Below are positions 32,110 through 42,005 of a DNA stretch of 53,046 nt, one piece after another. A model generated the notes under the pieces. That model was not told the origin of the DNA. It ran no database searches and worked only from the letters and a program-made list of their open reading frames with translations. Source of the DNA: Deltaproteobacteria bacterium. Lineage in GTDB: Bacteria > Myxococcota_A > UBA9160 > UBA6930. Both the position numbers and the translations under genes were made by a program. Position 1 is the first letter of the stretch. Every line of letters begins with the position of its first letter. The DNA lies in contig VGRF01000030.1 of assembly GCA_016875395.1 (NCBI GenBank), forward strand, positions 1-53,046, read 5' to 3'.

Positions 32110-32574
32110 CTAATCAGCGCGAGTGAGCACGCTCGCGAGGCTCGAGTAATCGACCGTCAGCCAGCGCTCGGGCTTGATGCGCACGAGCACGTTCGGGTCT
32201 TCTTCGTAGCTGCGCCAAGTCGCCGCCACATAGGCGTCGCCGCCCTTCTCGCCGAGGTAGCGCCGCGCGAGCGCGCGCACGACCTCGCGGTCGCGCACGG
32301 GCTCGACTGCCGTCACTGGACCCTCGACGCTCACGTACTGGTACGGCGACGTCTCGGTCTGCGCGACGAACGAGACGCGCACGCCGACGCGCAGCAGCTT
32401 GCCCTTGCGCGAGTCGGCGCCCGTAACAACTTCGATCTCGCCGCCGGGCCGGTAGCCGTACCAGATCGGCGCCGTGAGCGGCCCGCGCGCGCCGTCGGGA
32501 ATCGCGAGCACGCCGACGTGCAGGCCCGCGAGAAACTGCTCGCGCTGGGCGGGGGACATGGAGAGCGAGGACAT
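32110..32574 (-). CDS. PNPOx-like flavin/F420-binding split-barrel protein
   Basis: This 154-residue protein has the split-barrel pattern of the pyridoxamine-phosphate-oxidase-like superfamily: EQFLAGLHVGVLAIPDG, GPLTAPIWYGYRPGGEIEVV, the substrate/cofactor strand RKGKLLRVGVRVSFVAQTE and YVSVEGPVTAVEPVRD. Many of these bind FMN or F420 and reduce or oxidise small molecules, but the actual substrate cannot be told. The ATG follows GGAG. One copy of the recurrent TTGTTACGG word lies inside the gene at 32421-32429, where it encodes Val-Val-Thr in IEVVTGADS. Confidence 0.78.
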   Translation of the reverse strand: MSSLSMSPAQREQFLAGLHVGVLAIPDGARGPLTAPIWYGYRPGGEIEVVTGADSRKGKLLRVGVRVSFVAQTETSPYQYVSVEGPVTAVEPVRDREVVRALARRYLGEKGGDAYVAATWRSYEEDPNVLVRIKPERWLTVDYSSLASVLTRAD

Positions 32575-32681
32575 GTGCGCGGACTCCTTCTGGCGCGAGT
32601 CGATCGGCGGGCGTCTGACGCTGGACCATCGATTCTGCACGAGTTTCGCGCCGCGAGCGGCCGCTTCCGTCCGCTCGTGGC

Positions 32682-33515
32682 CTAAAACGCCAGCTTCCAC
32701 TGGCGCGTTTCGGGCAGCTGGACGACGGGCTCGTAGCTCTCGGGCGCGGGCTTGCTCACGTCGCCGCGCCAGTAGACGGCGCGCTCTTCGCAGCACTGCA
32801 CGACGTACGCCTTGCGCACGTCCGGTGTGTCGTTGGGGCCGGTGCGGTGCGGGAGCAGCGAGGACATCGCGACGATCGTGCCCGCGGACACGGGCAGCGC
32901 GACGGGCGAGGGCAGCCCCGGCGGCAGCGGCTCGGGCAGCGGGAGGAAGATCCCGCTCGCGCCGGTGTCGTGCGCGAAGGTGCCGTGCCTGTGCATCCCG
33001 GGCAGCACTTCGAGGCAGCCGTTCTCGAGCGTCGCGTCGGTGAGGGCGACCCAGAACGTGAGGTAGCCCTGCGGCTCGATGAAGCCGTAGCCGTTGTCCT
33101 GGTGCCAGCCGAACGTGCGCGGCTTCTCGCTCTTCTTGTACACGGCTTGGTCCCAGTAGAGGCGCACCTCGGTCCCCAACAAGTCGTGCGCGAGCTCGGC
33201 GAATGGGCGCGACGAGATCAGCTCGCGGAGGCGCGCGTCGCGGCCCGCGGGATTCACGGTGAACGTGATCGCGCCCGCATCGGCGATGAAGAAGCGCTGC
33301 TCCGGCTGCGCGCGCAGGAACGCGTCGGTCTTCGCCTCGAGCGGATCGAGGTGCGCGACGAGCTCCGCCACGACCTCGGGCGCAAGCGCGCCCTCGAGCG
33401 CGACGTAACCGAGCGCGTCGTACTGCTCCGCCTGCGCGCGGGTGATGCGCACGAACGGCCCCGTGCGCGGGGTCCAAGCGAAACCGCGCGACCACGGATG
33501 CGGCGTGAGGCTCAT
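32682..33515 (-). CDS. Phytanoyl-CoA dioxygenase (PhyH) family protein
   Basis: This 277-residue Fe(II)/2-oxoglutarate oxygenase shows the iron-binding HxD in FGWHQDNGYG (His138, Asp140) and the distal His in LPHRTGPNDT (His223), followed by the DVRKAYVVQ strand. Conserved WVALTDATLENGCLEVLPGM and HRHG lie between. It probably hydroxylates a lipid-like or small hydrophobic substrate. The ATG overlaps the stop of the molybdopterin oxidoreductase gene (ATGA), so the two are coupled, which may mean a shared pathway. The 107 bp after the next downstream start hold no other gene. Confidence 0.85.
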   Translation of the reverse strand: MSLTPHPWSRGFAWTPRTGPFVRITRAQAEQYDALGYVALEGALAPEVVAELVAHLDPLEAKTDAFLRAQPEQRFFIADAGAITFTVNPAGRDARLRELISSRPFAELAHDLLGTEVRLYWDQAVYKKSEKPRTFGWHQDNGYGFIEPQGYLTFWVALTDATLENGCLEVLPGMHRHGTFAHDTGASGIFLPLPEPLPPGLPSPVALPVSAGTIVAMSSLLPHRTGPNDTPDVRKAYVVQCCEERAVYWRGDVSKPAPESYEPVVQLPETRQWKLAF

Positions 33516-35623
33516 GCGCTCGCCGCGCTCACCTCCACGGGAATGCCCGTCATGTGCGCCATGTTGCTGAGCGGCTCGAAGCTTCCCACGCCGATCGGCA
33601 GCAGCTCGTTCGCGTTCACGCCGGGATTCTTCCGCGCGACGCGCATGCCCGTCTTCGCGTGGCCCCAGCCGTGCGTCATCGAGACGACGCCGGGCATCAG
33701 GTCCGCGTCGTAGGCGAGCGTCGCTTCGAGCGCGCCGTGCGCGCTGCGGCAGGTGACGCGCGCGCCCTCGGCGAGGCCCAATCGCTGCGCGTCCTCGGGG
33801 TTCATGTGCAGCGGATTCTCGAGTCGGCCCGGGCGCTTCATGCGCTCGACGTTGTGATACCAGCTGTTGTGCATCCAGGAATCGCGGCGCGTGATCAGCT
33901 TCAGCTGATCCGCGCGCTCCGCTTCGAGCTCGCGGCAGATGGCTTCGCAGCGCTCGAGCGCTTCGGCGAACAGCGGCGGGCAGCAGTCCACTTTTTGATC
34001 GGGGGTCTGCAGCCACTCCTCGTAGAAGCGCCCCGTCTCGAGCTCGCCGAACGCGATGCCGTGCGGGCTCGCGCGCAGCTCGTCCAGCGAGTGCCCGCGG
34101 CTCTTCAGCATGTGGCCGATGCGCCCGAACAAGTCCGGGCTCTCGCCGGCATCGAGCACGCTCTTGAATCCCAATTCCTGCTCGATGCGCCCGAGGATCC
34201 ACCACTCGGGCTTGCGCTCGTCGCGCGGCGCAACCACGGCGTCCGTGTACTGCACGTACGGCCGGTACTGCATGCCGAGCCCCGTGATGTTGATGTCGGG
34301 GCGCTCGAACATGTCGGTCGCTGGCAGCACGTAGTGCGCGAGCTCGCCCGTGGCGCTCCTGTAGAGATCGATCACGACGAGCAGGTCGAGCTGCTCGAAC
34401 GCCTTGCGCAGGTGCTCGCCGCCGCCCACCGAGAGCAGCGGGTTGCCCGCGACGCACACGAGCGCGCGCACGCGCGGCTGGCCGCTGAGAATCTCGTCGG
34501 CGAGCAAGTTGCCCGGCAACGAGCCGCGGATGCGGCGCATCTTTCCGTAGGGCGAGTCGAAGAAGACCTCGCGCTTCGGGTCGACGCGGCCCGCCTTCGC
34601 CGCGGGGTAGAAGCCGAACGAGTAGAGGTTCCCGCCGCGGCGATCGAGATTTCCCGTAACAAACGAGAGCATCTGCACGAGCCAGTACGCGAGCGTGCCC
34701 TGGCGTCCCATGTTGAGGCCGGTGCTCGCGTGCACCGCGGCCGCCGGCGCCGTCGCGAAGTCGCGTGCGATCGCGCGCAGCTCGTCCGCGGAGATCCCCG
34801 TGACGCGCGCCGCGCGCTCGGCGGAGTACTTCGCGACGAACGCGCGCAGGCCTTCGACGTGCTTGCCGTGCGCGGCAAGCACGTCCTGCTTCGCGAGGCC
34901 CGCGACGAAGATCTCGTGGATCAGCGCGGCGAGGAAGTACGTGTCGGTGTCGGGCTTGATCCAGGTGACTTCGCCCGTGCCCGCCTCGGGCTTCTCGATG
35001 CGGCGCGGATTCACGTAGCGCACCGCCGCGCCGCGCTTCACCGCGGCCTTCAGCTCGGCGATCGGGTCCGCGATGCCGAGGAAGCTCATGTGCGAGACGC
35101 GCGGGTTCTCGCCGATCACGAGTAGGTAGTGCGTGTTCCCGATGTCGGGCACGGGATGCAGCGTCGCAGTGCCGAACACCTGCTCGCTCGCGGCGAACTT
35201 GTTGGTGCAGTCCTGCGTGCCCGAGCTGAACGAGCGCCGCGTGCCGAGCTGACCGAAGAACGAGCCGATCGCGGGGCCGGCGAGCGTGTTGAACGCGCTC
35301 GGGTTGCCGATGTACGCCGCCACCGCATCGGGGCCGCTCTCATCGACGATCGCCCGCAGCCGCTGCGCGATCTCGCGCGGCGCATCGTCCCACGAGATCT
35401 CAGCGAACGAGCCGTCCGGTTGCTTCTTCAGCGGCCGCGCGAGGCGATCGGGGTCGCGGTGGATGTCGAGGCCCGCGATGCCCTTGTTGCACGCGAACCC
35501 CTGCGTGATCGGGTGCGCCTTGTCCGGCGCCAGCGCGACGAGCTCGCCGTTCTCGACGCTCGCCACGAGGCCGCACGCCGGCTCACACACGCGGCAGAAG
35601 GTGGTCTTCTTCGTGATCGCCAT
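33512..35623 (-). CDS. Molybdopterin-dependent oxidoreductase (DMSO-reductase family)
   Basis: This 703-residue protein has the N-terminal [4Fe-4S] site CRVCEPAC ... ACNKG (Cys10, 13, 17, 45), a bis-MGD binding body (GNPLLSVGGGEHLRKAFEQL, YVLPATDMFERPDIN) and the C-terminal molydopterin-binding barrel (LHMNPEDAQRLGLAEGARVT, THGWGHAKTGMR). A Cys in SGTQDCTNKFAAS (about 139) is a candidate molybdenum ligand, as in formate-dehydrogenase-like members. No signal peptide is visible, so it is likely cytoplasmic. It may hydroxylate or reduce an organic substrate; nothing fixes which. The ATG at 35623 follows GGGGA. A PhyH gene overlaps it downstream. Confidence 0.88.
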   Translation of the reverse strand: MAITKKTTFCRVCEPACGLVASVENGELVALAPDKAHPITQGFACNKGIAGLDIHRDPDRLARPLKKQPDGSFAEISWDDAPREIAQRLRAIVDESGPDAVAAYIGNPSAFNTLAGPAIGSFFGQLGTRRSFSSGTQDCTNKFAASEQVFGTATLHPVPDIGNTHYLLVIGENPRVSHMSFLGIADPIAELKAAVKRGAAVRYVNPRRIEKPEAGTGEVTWIKPDTDTYFLAALIHEIFVAGLAKQDVLAAHGKHVEGLRAFVAKYSAERAARVTGISADELRAIARDFATAPAAAVHASTGLNMGRQGTLAYWLVQMLSFVTGNLDRRGGNLYSFGFYPAAKAGRVDPKREVFFDSPYGKMRRIRGSLPGNLLADEILSGQPRVRALVCVAGNPLLSVGGGEHLRKAFEQLDLLVVIDLYRSATGELAHYVLPATDMFERPDINITGLGMQYRPYVQYTDAVVAPRDERKPEWWILGRIEQELGFKSVLDAGESPDLFGRIGHMLKSRGHSLDELRASPHGIAFGELETGRFYEEWLQTPDQKVDCCPPLFAEALERCEAICRELEAERADQLKLITRRDSWMHNSWYHNVERMKRPGRLENPLHMNPEDAQRLGLAEGARVTCRSAHGALEATLAYDADLMPGVVSMTHGWGHAKTGMRVARKNPGVNANELLPIGVGSFEPLSNMAHMTGIPVEVSAASA

Positions 35624-35660
35624 GGTGTCCCCTAGCTTCGACGGAGAGGAGGCATGTTGC

Positions 35661-36146
35661 ATGTCTTCGACTAAACCTGCGAGCGAGCTTCGCGGAGCGG
35701 ACGCCAAGAATCTCGCGGAGCTCTACAACCGGATCGGCTCCGACCTGCTCGACTACGAAGCGCGGACTGGATGGGACGTTCGAGCGCTGAAGGAGAAGCT
35801 CAGCTTTCTCAACGACTGCATGTGCCACAACCAGGACACCGGCGACTACGAGACCGGGATGCGCAACGAACAGCACTTCAACGAGGTGTATCGAGTGCTC
35901 CAGGGGGTCGAGGCGGAGCGCGTCCACGCCGATGCCCTTCTGGCGGACGCCGCGCGCTTCTTCCGGATGTCCGCAGAGCTCGGGGATCCAGAAGGCATGT
36001 GGAACTGGGGCTGGCGGCTCTGGCTCGGACAAGGCGTGCCTCGCGAACGAGCGACCGGCGAGTCTTGGTGGGCACGAGCGGCGATGCTGGGACACAGCGC
36101 GGCTCGCGAGCGAGTTCGCGAGCTCCGGGCGGGCACGGCGCGCTGA
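35661..36146 (+). CDS. Small Sel1-repeat protein
   Basis: This 161-residue helical protein has a C-terminal Sel1-like (TPR-type) pair: ADAARFFRMSAELGDPEGMW then WGWRLWLGQGVPRERA and SWWARAAMLGHSAARERV. Such repeats serve protein-protein interaction. The N-terminal half (NLAELYNRIGSDLLDYEART, LNDCMCHNQDTGDYE) is a helical region with no known motif. The ATG follows GAGGAGG by nine bases. It is divergent from the molybdopterin gene across a 37-bp gap, and convergent with the epoxide hydrolase. Base composition is slightly lower in GC than its neighbours, which may mean a more recent arrival. Confidence 0.7.
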   Translation: MSSTKPASELRGADAKNLAELYNRIGSDLLDYEARTGWDVRALKEKLSFLNDCMCHNQDTGDYETGMRNEQHFNEVYRVLQGVEAERVHADALLADAARFFRMSAELGDPEGMWNWGWRLWLGQGVPRERATGESWWARAAMLGHSAARERVRELRAGTAR

Positions 36147-36154
36147 GGCGCGCT

Positions 36155-37315
36155 TCAGCGAACCGTCGCGAAGAACTTCCGCAGATCCCCCGCCAGCTCG
36201 CGCGGGCGCTCCATCGCCGCGAAGTGGCCGCCGCTCTCGAACGTGGACCAGTGCGTGATGTGGTAGGCGCGCTCGGCCCACGCGCGCGGCGCGTTGTAGA
36301 GCTCCTTCGGGAAGACGGCGCAGCCGGTCGGCGTCGCGATCTTGCCGTCCATGATCGCGAGGCGGCCGCTCTTGCGTTGTTCGTAGTAGAGCCGCGTCGA
36401 GGAATTGATCGTGCCGGTAAACCAGTACACGGAGATGTTCGTGAGCAGCTCGTCCTTCGTGAACGCGCGCTCGATGTCGCCGCCGGGGCAGTCGCCCCAG
36501 GCGCGAAACTTCTCGCTGATCCAGCCCGCGAGCCCCGCCGGTGAATCTGTTAGGCCGTAGGCGAGGGTCTGCGGCTTCGTGCCTTGGATCGCCTGATAAC
36601 CCGTGCCGGTCGCGTTGAAGTCGTTCGAGTAGGCGAGGCGCTTCTGCTCGGCTTCGCTCAGCGCATCCGGCTTCGCATCGGGCGGCTGCAGCACGAGCAG
36701 CATGTTCAGGTGAATGCCCGCGCAGTGCGCAGGATCGAGCTTCGCGATCCACGGCGTCACGATCGCGCCCCAGTCGCCGCCCTGTGCGCCGTACTTCACG
36801 TAGCCGAGGCGGTGCATGATCTCGATCTCGGCGCGCGCGATGCGCTCGGGATCCCAGCCGCGCGAGTGCGTCGGCCCCGAGAAGCCGTAGCCCGGCATCG
36901 ACGGACAGATCACGTGGAACGCATCTTCGGCGCGGCCGCCGTGCGCAGTCGGGTCGGTGAGTAGCGGCAGGATCTTCTGGAACTCGACCACCGAGCCCGG
37001 CCAGCCGTGCGTGATGAGCAGCGGAAACGCGTCCGCGTGCTTCGATTTCGCGTGGATGAAGTGAAGGCGCTCGCCGTCGACGTCGGTGGTGAACTGCGGC
37101 CAGCGATTCAGCGCCGCTTCCTGCGCGCGCCAGTCGTACTCGCTGCGCCAGTAATCACAGAGGCTCCGCAGGTAGGCGAGCTCGGTGCCGTAGTCCCAGC
37201 CCGTGCCGGCGATCTGATCGGGCCAGCGCGTGCGCGCGAGGCGATCGCGCAGATCCGCGAGCGCGGCATCGGGCACTTCGATCTTGAACGGACGAATCGC
37301 GGCGGGGTCGGACAT
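36155..37315 (-). CDS. Epoxide hydrolase with EHN domain
   Basis: This 386-residue protein starts with the EHN (epoxide hydrolase N-terminal) module: RPFKIEVPDAALADLRDRLA, RTRWPDQ and LCDYWRSEYDWR. An alpha/beta hydrolase core follows with the oxyanion motif THGWPGSVVEFQK and the nucleophile elbow AQGGDWGAIV. The catalytic His is expected in the FESGGHFAAMERP region near the C-terminus. It hydrolyses bulky epoxides by way of an ester intermediate. It is the second large epoxide hydrolase of this window (with 10887-11858), plus a third unrelated type at 14933-15301. It stands alone between convergent and co-directional genes. Confidence 0.85.
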   Translation of the reverse strand: MSDPAAIRPFKIEVPDAALADLRDRLARTRWPDQIAGTGWDYGTELAYLRSLCDYWRSEYDWRAQEAALNRWPQFTTDVDGERLHFIHAKSKHADAFPLLITHGWPGSVVEFQKILPLLTDPTAHGGRAEDAFHVICPSMPGYGFSGPTHSRGWDPERIARAEIEIMHRLGYVKYGAQGGDWGAIVTPWIAKLDPAHCAGIHLNMLLVLQPPDAKPDALSEAEQKRLAYSNDFNATGTGYQAIQGTKPQTLAYGLTDSPAGLAGWISEKFRAWGDCPGGDIERAFTKDELLTNISVYWFTGTINSSTRLYYEQRKSGRLAIMDGKIATPTGCAVFPKELYNAPRAWAERAYHITHWSTFESGGHFAAMERPRELAGDLRKFFATVR

Positions 37316-37459
37316 GGCGCGCCTCCAGCGGCGCGACAGAGTGTGGCGGCGCGAAAGCGCGCGCCATCGCCGCCGCGCTGCCGTCTAGAAACCGCCGTGG
37401 CGGCGGCTTCGAGCCCGCGAGTCGACCTGTGCGCTTCGACTCGCTCCCCGGGCGCCGGT

Positions 37460-38568
<1,109 letters not shown>

Positions 38569-39252
38569 ATGCGGAAACTGCTCGTTCTTCTCGCGGCAAC
38601 CCTGTTCTCGTTCGCCGCCAACGCTGCGACGGTCGCCACCGTCGACTCGGTCGGTGACACCTTCACCATCAGCTTCAACGGAATCGTCGACAACCCGGGT
38701 CCGACCGTGATGCCGGGCCTCACCGCGGACGCGCAGTTCACGGTGACCGGTTGGAGCACGAGCTCCGGCGTCACGACGGTGAAGTTCGACATCTTCATCA
38801 CGAACACATCGGATGCGTCGATCTGGCAGAGCGCCGTCGTGACCGCGATCGGGTTCGACACCGATCCGAACGCGACGAGCGGCTCCTCGACGGGCGTGTT
38901 CGGCAAGTTCGTGACCGGCGGGAGCTTCCCGACCGGTGCCGGCTTCAGTGTCGAGTACTGCGTCAGCGGCAACAAGAACAACTGCAACGGCAAGGGCAAC
39001 ACGCCGCTGAACGTCGGCCAGAGCGGCACCGCGTCGGTGACGATGACGTTCGCCGGCAGCGTCGGAAAACTCGACTTCTCGAACTTCGGCATCCGCTGGC
39101 AGGCGCTCGACTCGAAGCAGCTCGGCATCGATGATGGCTCGGGCATCGGCAAGGAGACATCGACGCCGCCGATTCCGGAGCCGGCCTCGATGGCGGTGTT
39201 CGGCCTCGGCGCGCTGCTCGTCGGTGCGACCCTCCGCCGCCGCGCGGCCTAA
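38569..39252 (+). CDS. PEP-CTERM surface protein, cistern-like (copy 2)
   Basis: This 227-residue exported protein has a signal peptide (MRKLLVLLAATLFSFAANA) and the C-terminal sorting tail IPEPASMAVFGLGALLVGAT then LRRRAA. The body is beta-rich with the Cys pair CVSGNKNNC, the same spacing as CAIDNPNNC in copy 1. Parallel segments (VDSVGDTFTISF, TNTSDASIWQSAVVTAIGF, VGQSGTASVTMTF) show that the two genes are paralogues. The tail would be removed by an exosortase and the protein delivered to the cell surface or an exopolysaccharide matrix. A strong terminator follows at 39273-39312. The stop codon lies in a copy of the word TTGTTAGG on the opposite strand. Confidence 0.87.
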   Translation: MRKLLVLLAATLFSFAANAATVATVDSVGDTFTISFNGIVDNPGPTVMPGLTADAQFTVTGWSTSSGVTTVKFDIFITNTSDASIWQSAVVTAIGFDTDPNATSGSSTGVFGKFVTGGSFPTGAGFSVEYCVSGNKNNCNGKGNTPLNVGQSGTASVTMTFAGSVGKLDFSNFGIRWQALDSKQLGIDDGSGIGKETSTPPIPEPASMAVFGLGALLVGATLRRRAA

Positions 39253-39272
39253 CAAGCTATCGTAACCTTCTG

Positions 39273-39312
39273 ACGGACGGCAGCCTTCGGGTTGCCGTCC
39301 GTTAGTGTTTTT
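39273..39312 (+). terminator. Rho-independent terminator after the PEP-CTERM gene
   Basis: ACGGACGGCA (39273-39282) pairs perfectly with TGCCGTCCGT (39293-39302) around a short TTCGG-containing loop, then TAGTGTTTTT. The ten-pair GC-rich stem and T run are a classical intrinsic terminator, placed 20 bases after the stop and nine bases before rimO, which it separates from the PEP-CTERM gene. Confidence 0.85.
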
Positions 39313-39320
39313 GGCTCCCG

Positions 39321-40739
39321 ATGTCTGACGCGCCGAAAGCCTCGGTCCACTTCCGCAGCCTGGGCTGCGCGAAGAACCTGCTCGACACCGAGGTGATGCT
39401 CGGCTCGCTCGCGACGCGCGGATACGCGATCGCCGAGAGTCTCGAAGACGCGGACGTCGCGGTCGTGAACACGTGCTCGTTCATCGACAGCGCGCGCGAG
39501 GAGTCGGTGCAGGCGATCCTCGAGGTCGCGGACCTGCGCGAGAGCGGGCGGCTGCGCGGTCTCGTCGTCGCGGGCTGCATGCCGCAGCGCTACGGCGCGG
39601 CGCTCGCGAAGGAGCTGCCCGAAGTCGACGCGTTCGTCGGCACCGGCGCGTTCCAGGACATCGCGGACATCCTCGACGATGCGCTCGCGGGCCGGGGCCG
39701 CGGTGTCTACGTCGAGGCCGGCCGCACCCACCTCTACGACGATCGCGCGCCGCGCATCCTCACCGGCGCGGGCCACAGCGCGTACGTGAAGATCGCCGAG
39801 GGCTGCGACCGAGTGTGCGCGTTCTGCGCGATTCCCGGCATCCGCGGCAAGTTCCAGAGCCGGCGCCTCGAGAGCGTCGTGAGCGAGGTGCAGCAGCTTG
39901 CGAGCCTCGGCGTGCGCGAGATCAACCTCGTGGCGCAGGACTCGACGAGCTACGGGAAGGATCTCGCGCCGCGTGAAGGCGCGGGGCGCCCCAAGCTCGC
40001 GGATCTCGTGCGCGCTCTCGATGCGAGCGGCGCAGAGGCGTGGATCCGCCTGCTCTACCTCTACCCGAGCGCGGTGACCGCGGACCTGATCGGCGCGATC
40101 TCCGGCGCGAAGCGCGTGCTCCCTTACGTCGACGTGCCGCTGCAGCACGCGAGCGACTCGGTGCTCGCCGCGATGAAACGCGGCACCACGGGTGACCGCC
40201 AGCGGCGCCTCGTCGAGAAGCTGCGCGCACAGATTCCGCAGCTCACGCTGCGTACGACCTTCGTCGTGGGCTTCCCCGGCGAGACCGACGACGACTTCAC
40301 CGAGCTGCTCGAGTTCGTGCGCTGGGCGCGCTTCGACCGCGTCGGTGTGTTCCGCTACTCGGACGAAGAAGGCACCGCGGGCGCCGATCTCCCGAACAAG
40401 GTGCCGCGCAAGCTCGCGCGCGAGCGCTACCGCGCGCTGACGAAGCTGCAGGCGAGCATCCTCGCCGAGAAGCTCACGGCGCGCGTGGGCGAAACGGATC
40501 TCGCGCTGGTCGACGCAGCGATCGGGCGCGACAAGGCGCAGGCGCGGCTCGCGAGCCAGGCGCCCGAGATCGACGGCGTCACGTTCGTGCGCGGCAAGAA
40601 CCTGCGCGCGGGCGACCTCGTGCGCGTGCGCATCACGGGCGCGAAGCAAGGCGTCGACCTCGAGGCGGACGCGATCGAGATCGTGCGCGCCGCAGAGAGC
40701 CACGCGGGCCCCGCGGTGGGCGGCGTCGCGGCGCGTTAG
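39321..40739 (+). CDS. rimO: Ribosomal protein S12 methylthiotransferase RimO
   Basis: This 472-residue radical-SAM methylthiotransferase has the N-terminal UPF0004 domain with the three auxiliary-cluster cysteines (Cys16 in SLGCAKN, Cys52 in NTCSF, Cys86 in AGCMPQR), the radical-SAM motif CDRVCAFC (162, 166, 169) and the C-terminal TRAM domain. RimO adds a methylthio group to Asp88 of ribosomal protein S12. The RimO subtype, not MiaB, is supported by SLGCAKNLLDTEVMLG and GCDRVCAFCAIPGIRGKFQSR. It is convergent with rlmE, the stop codons of the two genes overlapping. Confidence 0.93.
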   Translation: MSDAPKASVHFRSLGCAKNLLDTEVMLGSLATRGYAIAESLEDADVAVVNTCSFIDSAREESVQAILEVADLRESGRLRGLVVAGCMPQRYGAALAKELPEVDAFVGTGAFQDIADILDDALAGRGRGVYVEAGRTHLYDDRAPRILTGAGHSAYVKIAEGCDRVCAFCAIPGIRGKFQSRRLESVVSEVQQLASLGVREINLVAQDSTSYGKDLAPREGAGRPKLADLVRALDASGAEAWIRLLYLYPSAVTADLIGAISGAKRVLPYVDVPLQHASDSVLAAMKRGTTGDRQRRLVEKLRAQIPQLTLRTTFVVGFPGETDDDFTELLEFVRWARFDRVGVFRYSDEEGTAGADLPNKVPRKLARERYRALTKLQASILAEKLTARVGETDLALVDAAIGRDKAQARLASQAPEIDGVTFVRGKNLRAGDLVRVRITGAKQGVDLEADAIEIVRAAESHAGPAVGGVAAR

Positions 40740-41335
40740 CCGCGGAACCCGCGCGCGAGCAGGTAGCGCTCGGTCGTGCCCTTCCGGCTCGCCTTGGGCT
40801 TCACGACCTTGGTCGCCTCGAAGCGCTTCCGCACGGCGAGCTCGAACGCGTGCGCTTCGGGGCACTCGAGCAGCTTCACGAGCAGCGTGCCGCCCGCGCC
40901 GAGAAGGTGCGGGTAGGCGTGAGCGATCGCGTCGAGCAGCGCCTCTTCCCGGGCACGATCCGTGGCGCGGATGCCGGTGAGCTTCGGCGCAGCATCGGAG
41001 AGCACCGCGTCGAAGCGGGCACCGGCCTCGGATCGCAGCGCCGCGATCACGCTCGGTTCGGCGAGATCCCCCGAAAGTGCGAACACGTTCGCGAGTGAGA
41101 GTGGCGGTTCGATCGCAGCGATGTCGACGCCCACGACGCGGCCCTCGAGTCCCACGCGCTCCGCGGCCACCTGTAGCCAGCCGCCCGGCCAGCAGCCGAG
41201 ATCCGCGACGCGCATGCCGCGCCGCAGAATGCGCTGCGCGTCGTCGATCTCGATCAGCTTGTACGCCGCGCGCGAGCGATAGCCCTCGGCCTTCGCGCGC
41301 TGGTGGTAGTGGTCTTTGCGGTCGTAGGTCGCCAT
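40736..41335 (-). CDS. rlmE: 23S rRNA (uridine-2'-O-) methyltransferase RlmE/FtsJ
   Basis: This 199-residue FtsJ-type methyltransferase begins RSRAAYKLIEIDD, giving the first Lys of the catalytic K-D-K-E set, followed by the SAM motif VADLGCWPGGWLQVAAE, VLSDAAPKLTGI with the Asp and GTLLVKLLEC with the second Lys. It methylates the 2'-O of U2552 in the A loop of 23S rRNA and helps late 50S assembly. Its length is typical. It lies after rplC on the same strand with a 34-bp gap, a ribosome-related pair. Confidence 0.93.
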   Translation of the reverse strand: MATYDRKDHYHQRAKAEGYRSRAAYKLIEIDDAQRILRRGMRVADLGCWPGGWLQVAAERVGLEGRVVGVDIAAIEPPLSLANVFALSGDLAEPSVIAALRSEAGARFDAVLSDAAPKLTGIRATDRAREEALLDAIAHAYPHLLGAGGTLLVKLLECPEAHAFELAVRKRFEATKVVKPKASRKGTTERYLLARGFRG

Positions 41336-41369
41336 CGCGCGAACTCGTTAGCGCGCGGCGAACCCTCGC

Positions 41370-42005
41370 CTAGACCGCGCTGCGCACCTTCACCACGGCG
41401 TTGTTGTGGCCGGGAACCGCGCCGCGAACCAGCAGCAGATTCTTGTCCGAGTCCACACGCACGAGCAGCACGTTTCGCGTCGTGACGCGCTCGTTGCCCA
41501 TGCGGCCGTACATGCGCTTGCCCTTGTGCACGGTACCGGGGTAGGAGCGCTGGCCGATCGAGCCCGGCCGGCGGTTGCCCTCGTGCGAGCCGTGCGTCCA
41601 CTTCTTGATGTGGAAGTGGTGGCGCTTCACGACGCCCTGCGTGCCGCGGCCCTTCGAGGTGCCGATCACGTCGACGCGCTGGCCGGGCTTGAAGAGATCG
41701 CTCGCGCTGATCTTCGCGCCGACCTCGTGCTTGCCGGCCTCGTCCGCGTCGACGCGGCTCTCGGCGAGCACGCGCTGCGTCTCGACGCCGGCCTTCTTGA
41801 AGTGCCCGACCTCGGCCTTCGACAGCGTCTTGTCGCGGCGGCTGCCCGCGCCCAGCTGCAGCGCGCTGTAGCCGTCGCGCTCCGCGGTGCGCTTCAGCAC
41901 GACGGTGTTGGGGGCGGCGTCGAGCACGGTCACGGGGACGCACTCGCCAGACTCAGTGAAGATGCGGCTCATGCCGATCTTGCGGCACAAGAGTTCGATG
42001 GCCAC
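41370..42005 (-). CDS. rplC: Ribosomal protein uL3 (stand-alone rplC)
   Basis: This 211-residue protein has the L3 signatures: an N-terminal LLCRKIGMSRIFTESGE, the central TSKGRGTQGVVKRHHFHIKK, RRPGSIGQRSYPGTVHKGKR and MGNERVTTRNVLLVRVDSDK to LLVRGAVPGHNNAVVKV. L3 binds near the 3' end of 23S rRNA and shapes the peptidyl transferase centre. The GTG start follows GGAGAG by six bases. It is unusual that it is not in an S10 operon: the neighbours are rlmE on one side and a divergent isocitrate dehydrogenase on the other. It may be the only copy, relocated, or an extra copy. Confidence 0.9.
   Translation of the reverse strand: MAIELLCRKIGMSRIFTESGECVPVTVLDAAPNTVVLKRTAERDGYSALQLGAGSRRDKTLSKAEVGHFKKAGVETQRVLAESRVDADEAGKHEVGAKISASDLFKPGQRVDVIGTSKGRGTQGVVKRHHFHIKKWTHGSHEGNRRPGSIGQRSYPGTVHKGKRMYGRMGNERVTTRNVLLVRVDSDKNLLLVRGAVPGHNNAVVKVRSAV

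Noticed and set aside
41081-41095. AACACGTT inside rlmE as a third KstR site
   Set aside because: The inner half-sites match but the outer T and A do not, and it lies within a coding region away from any promoter.
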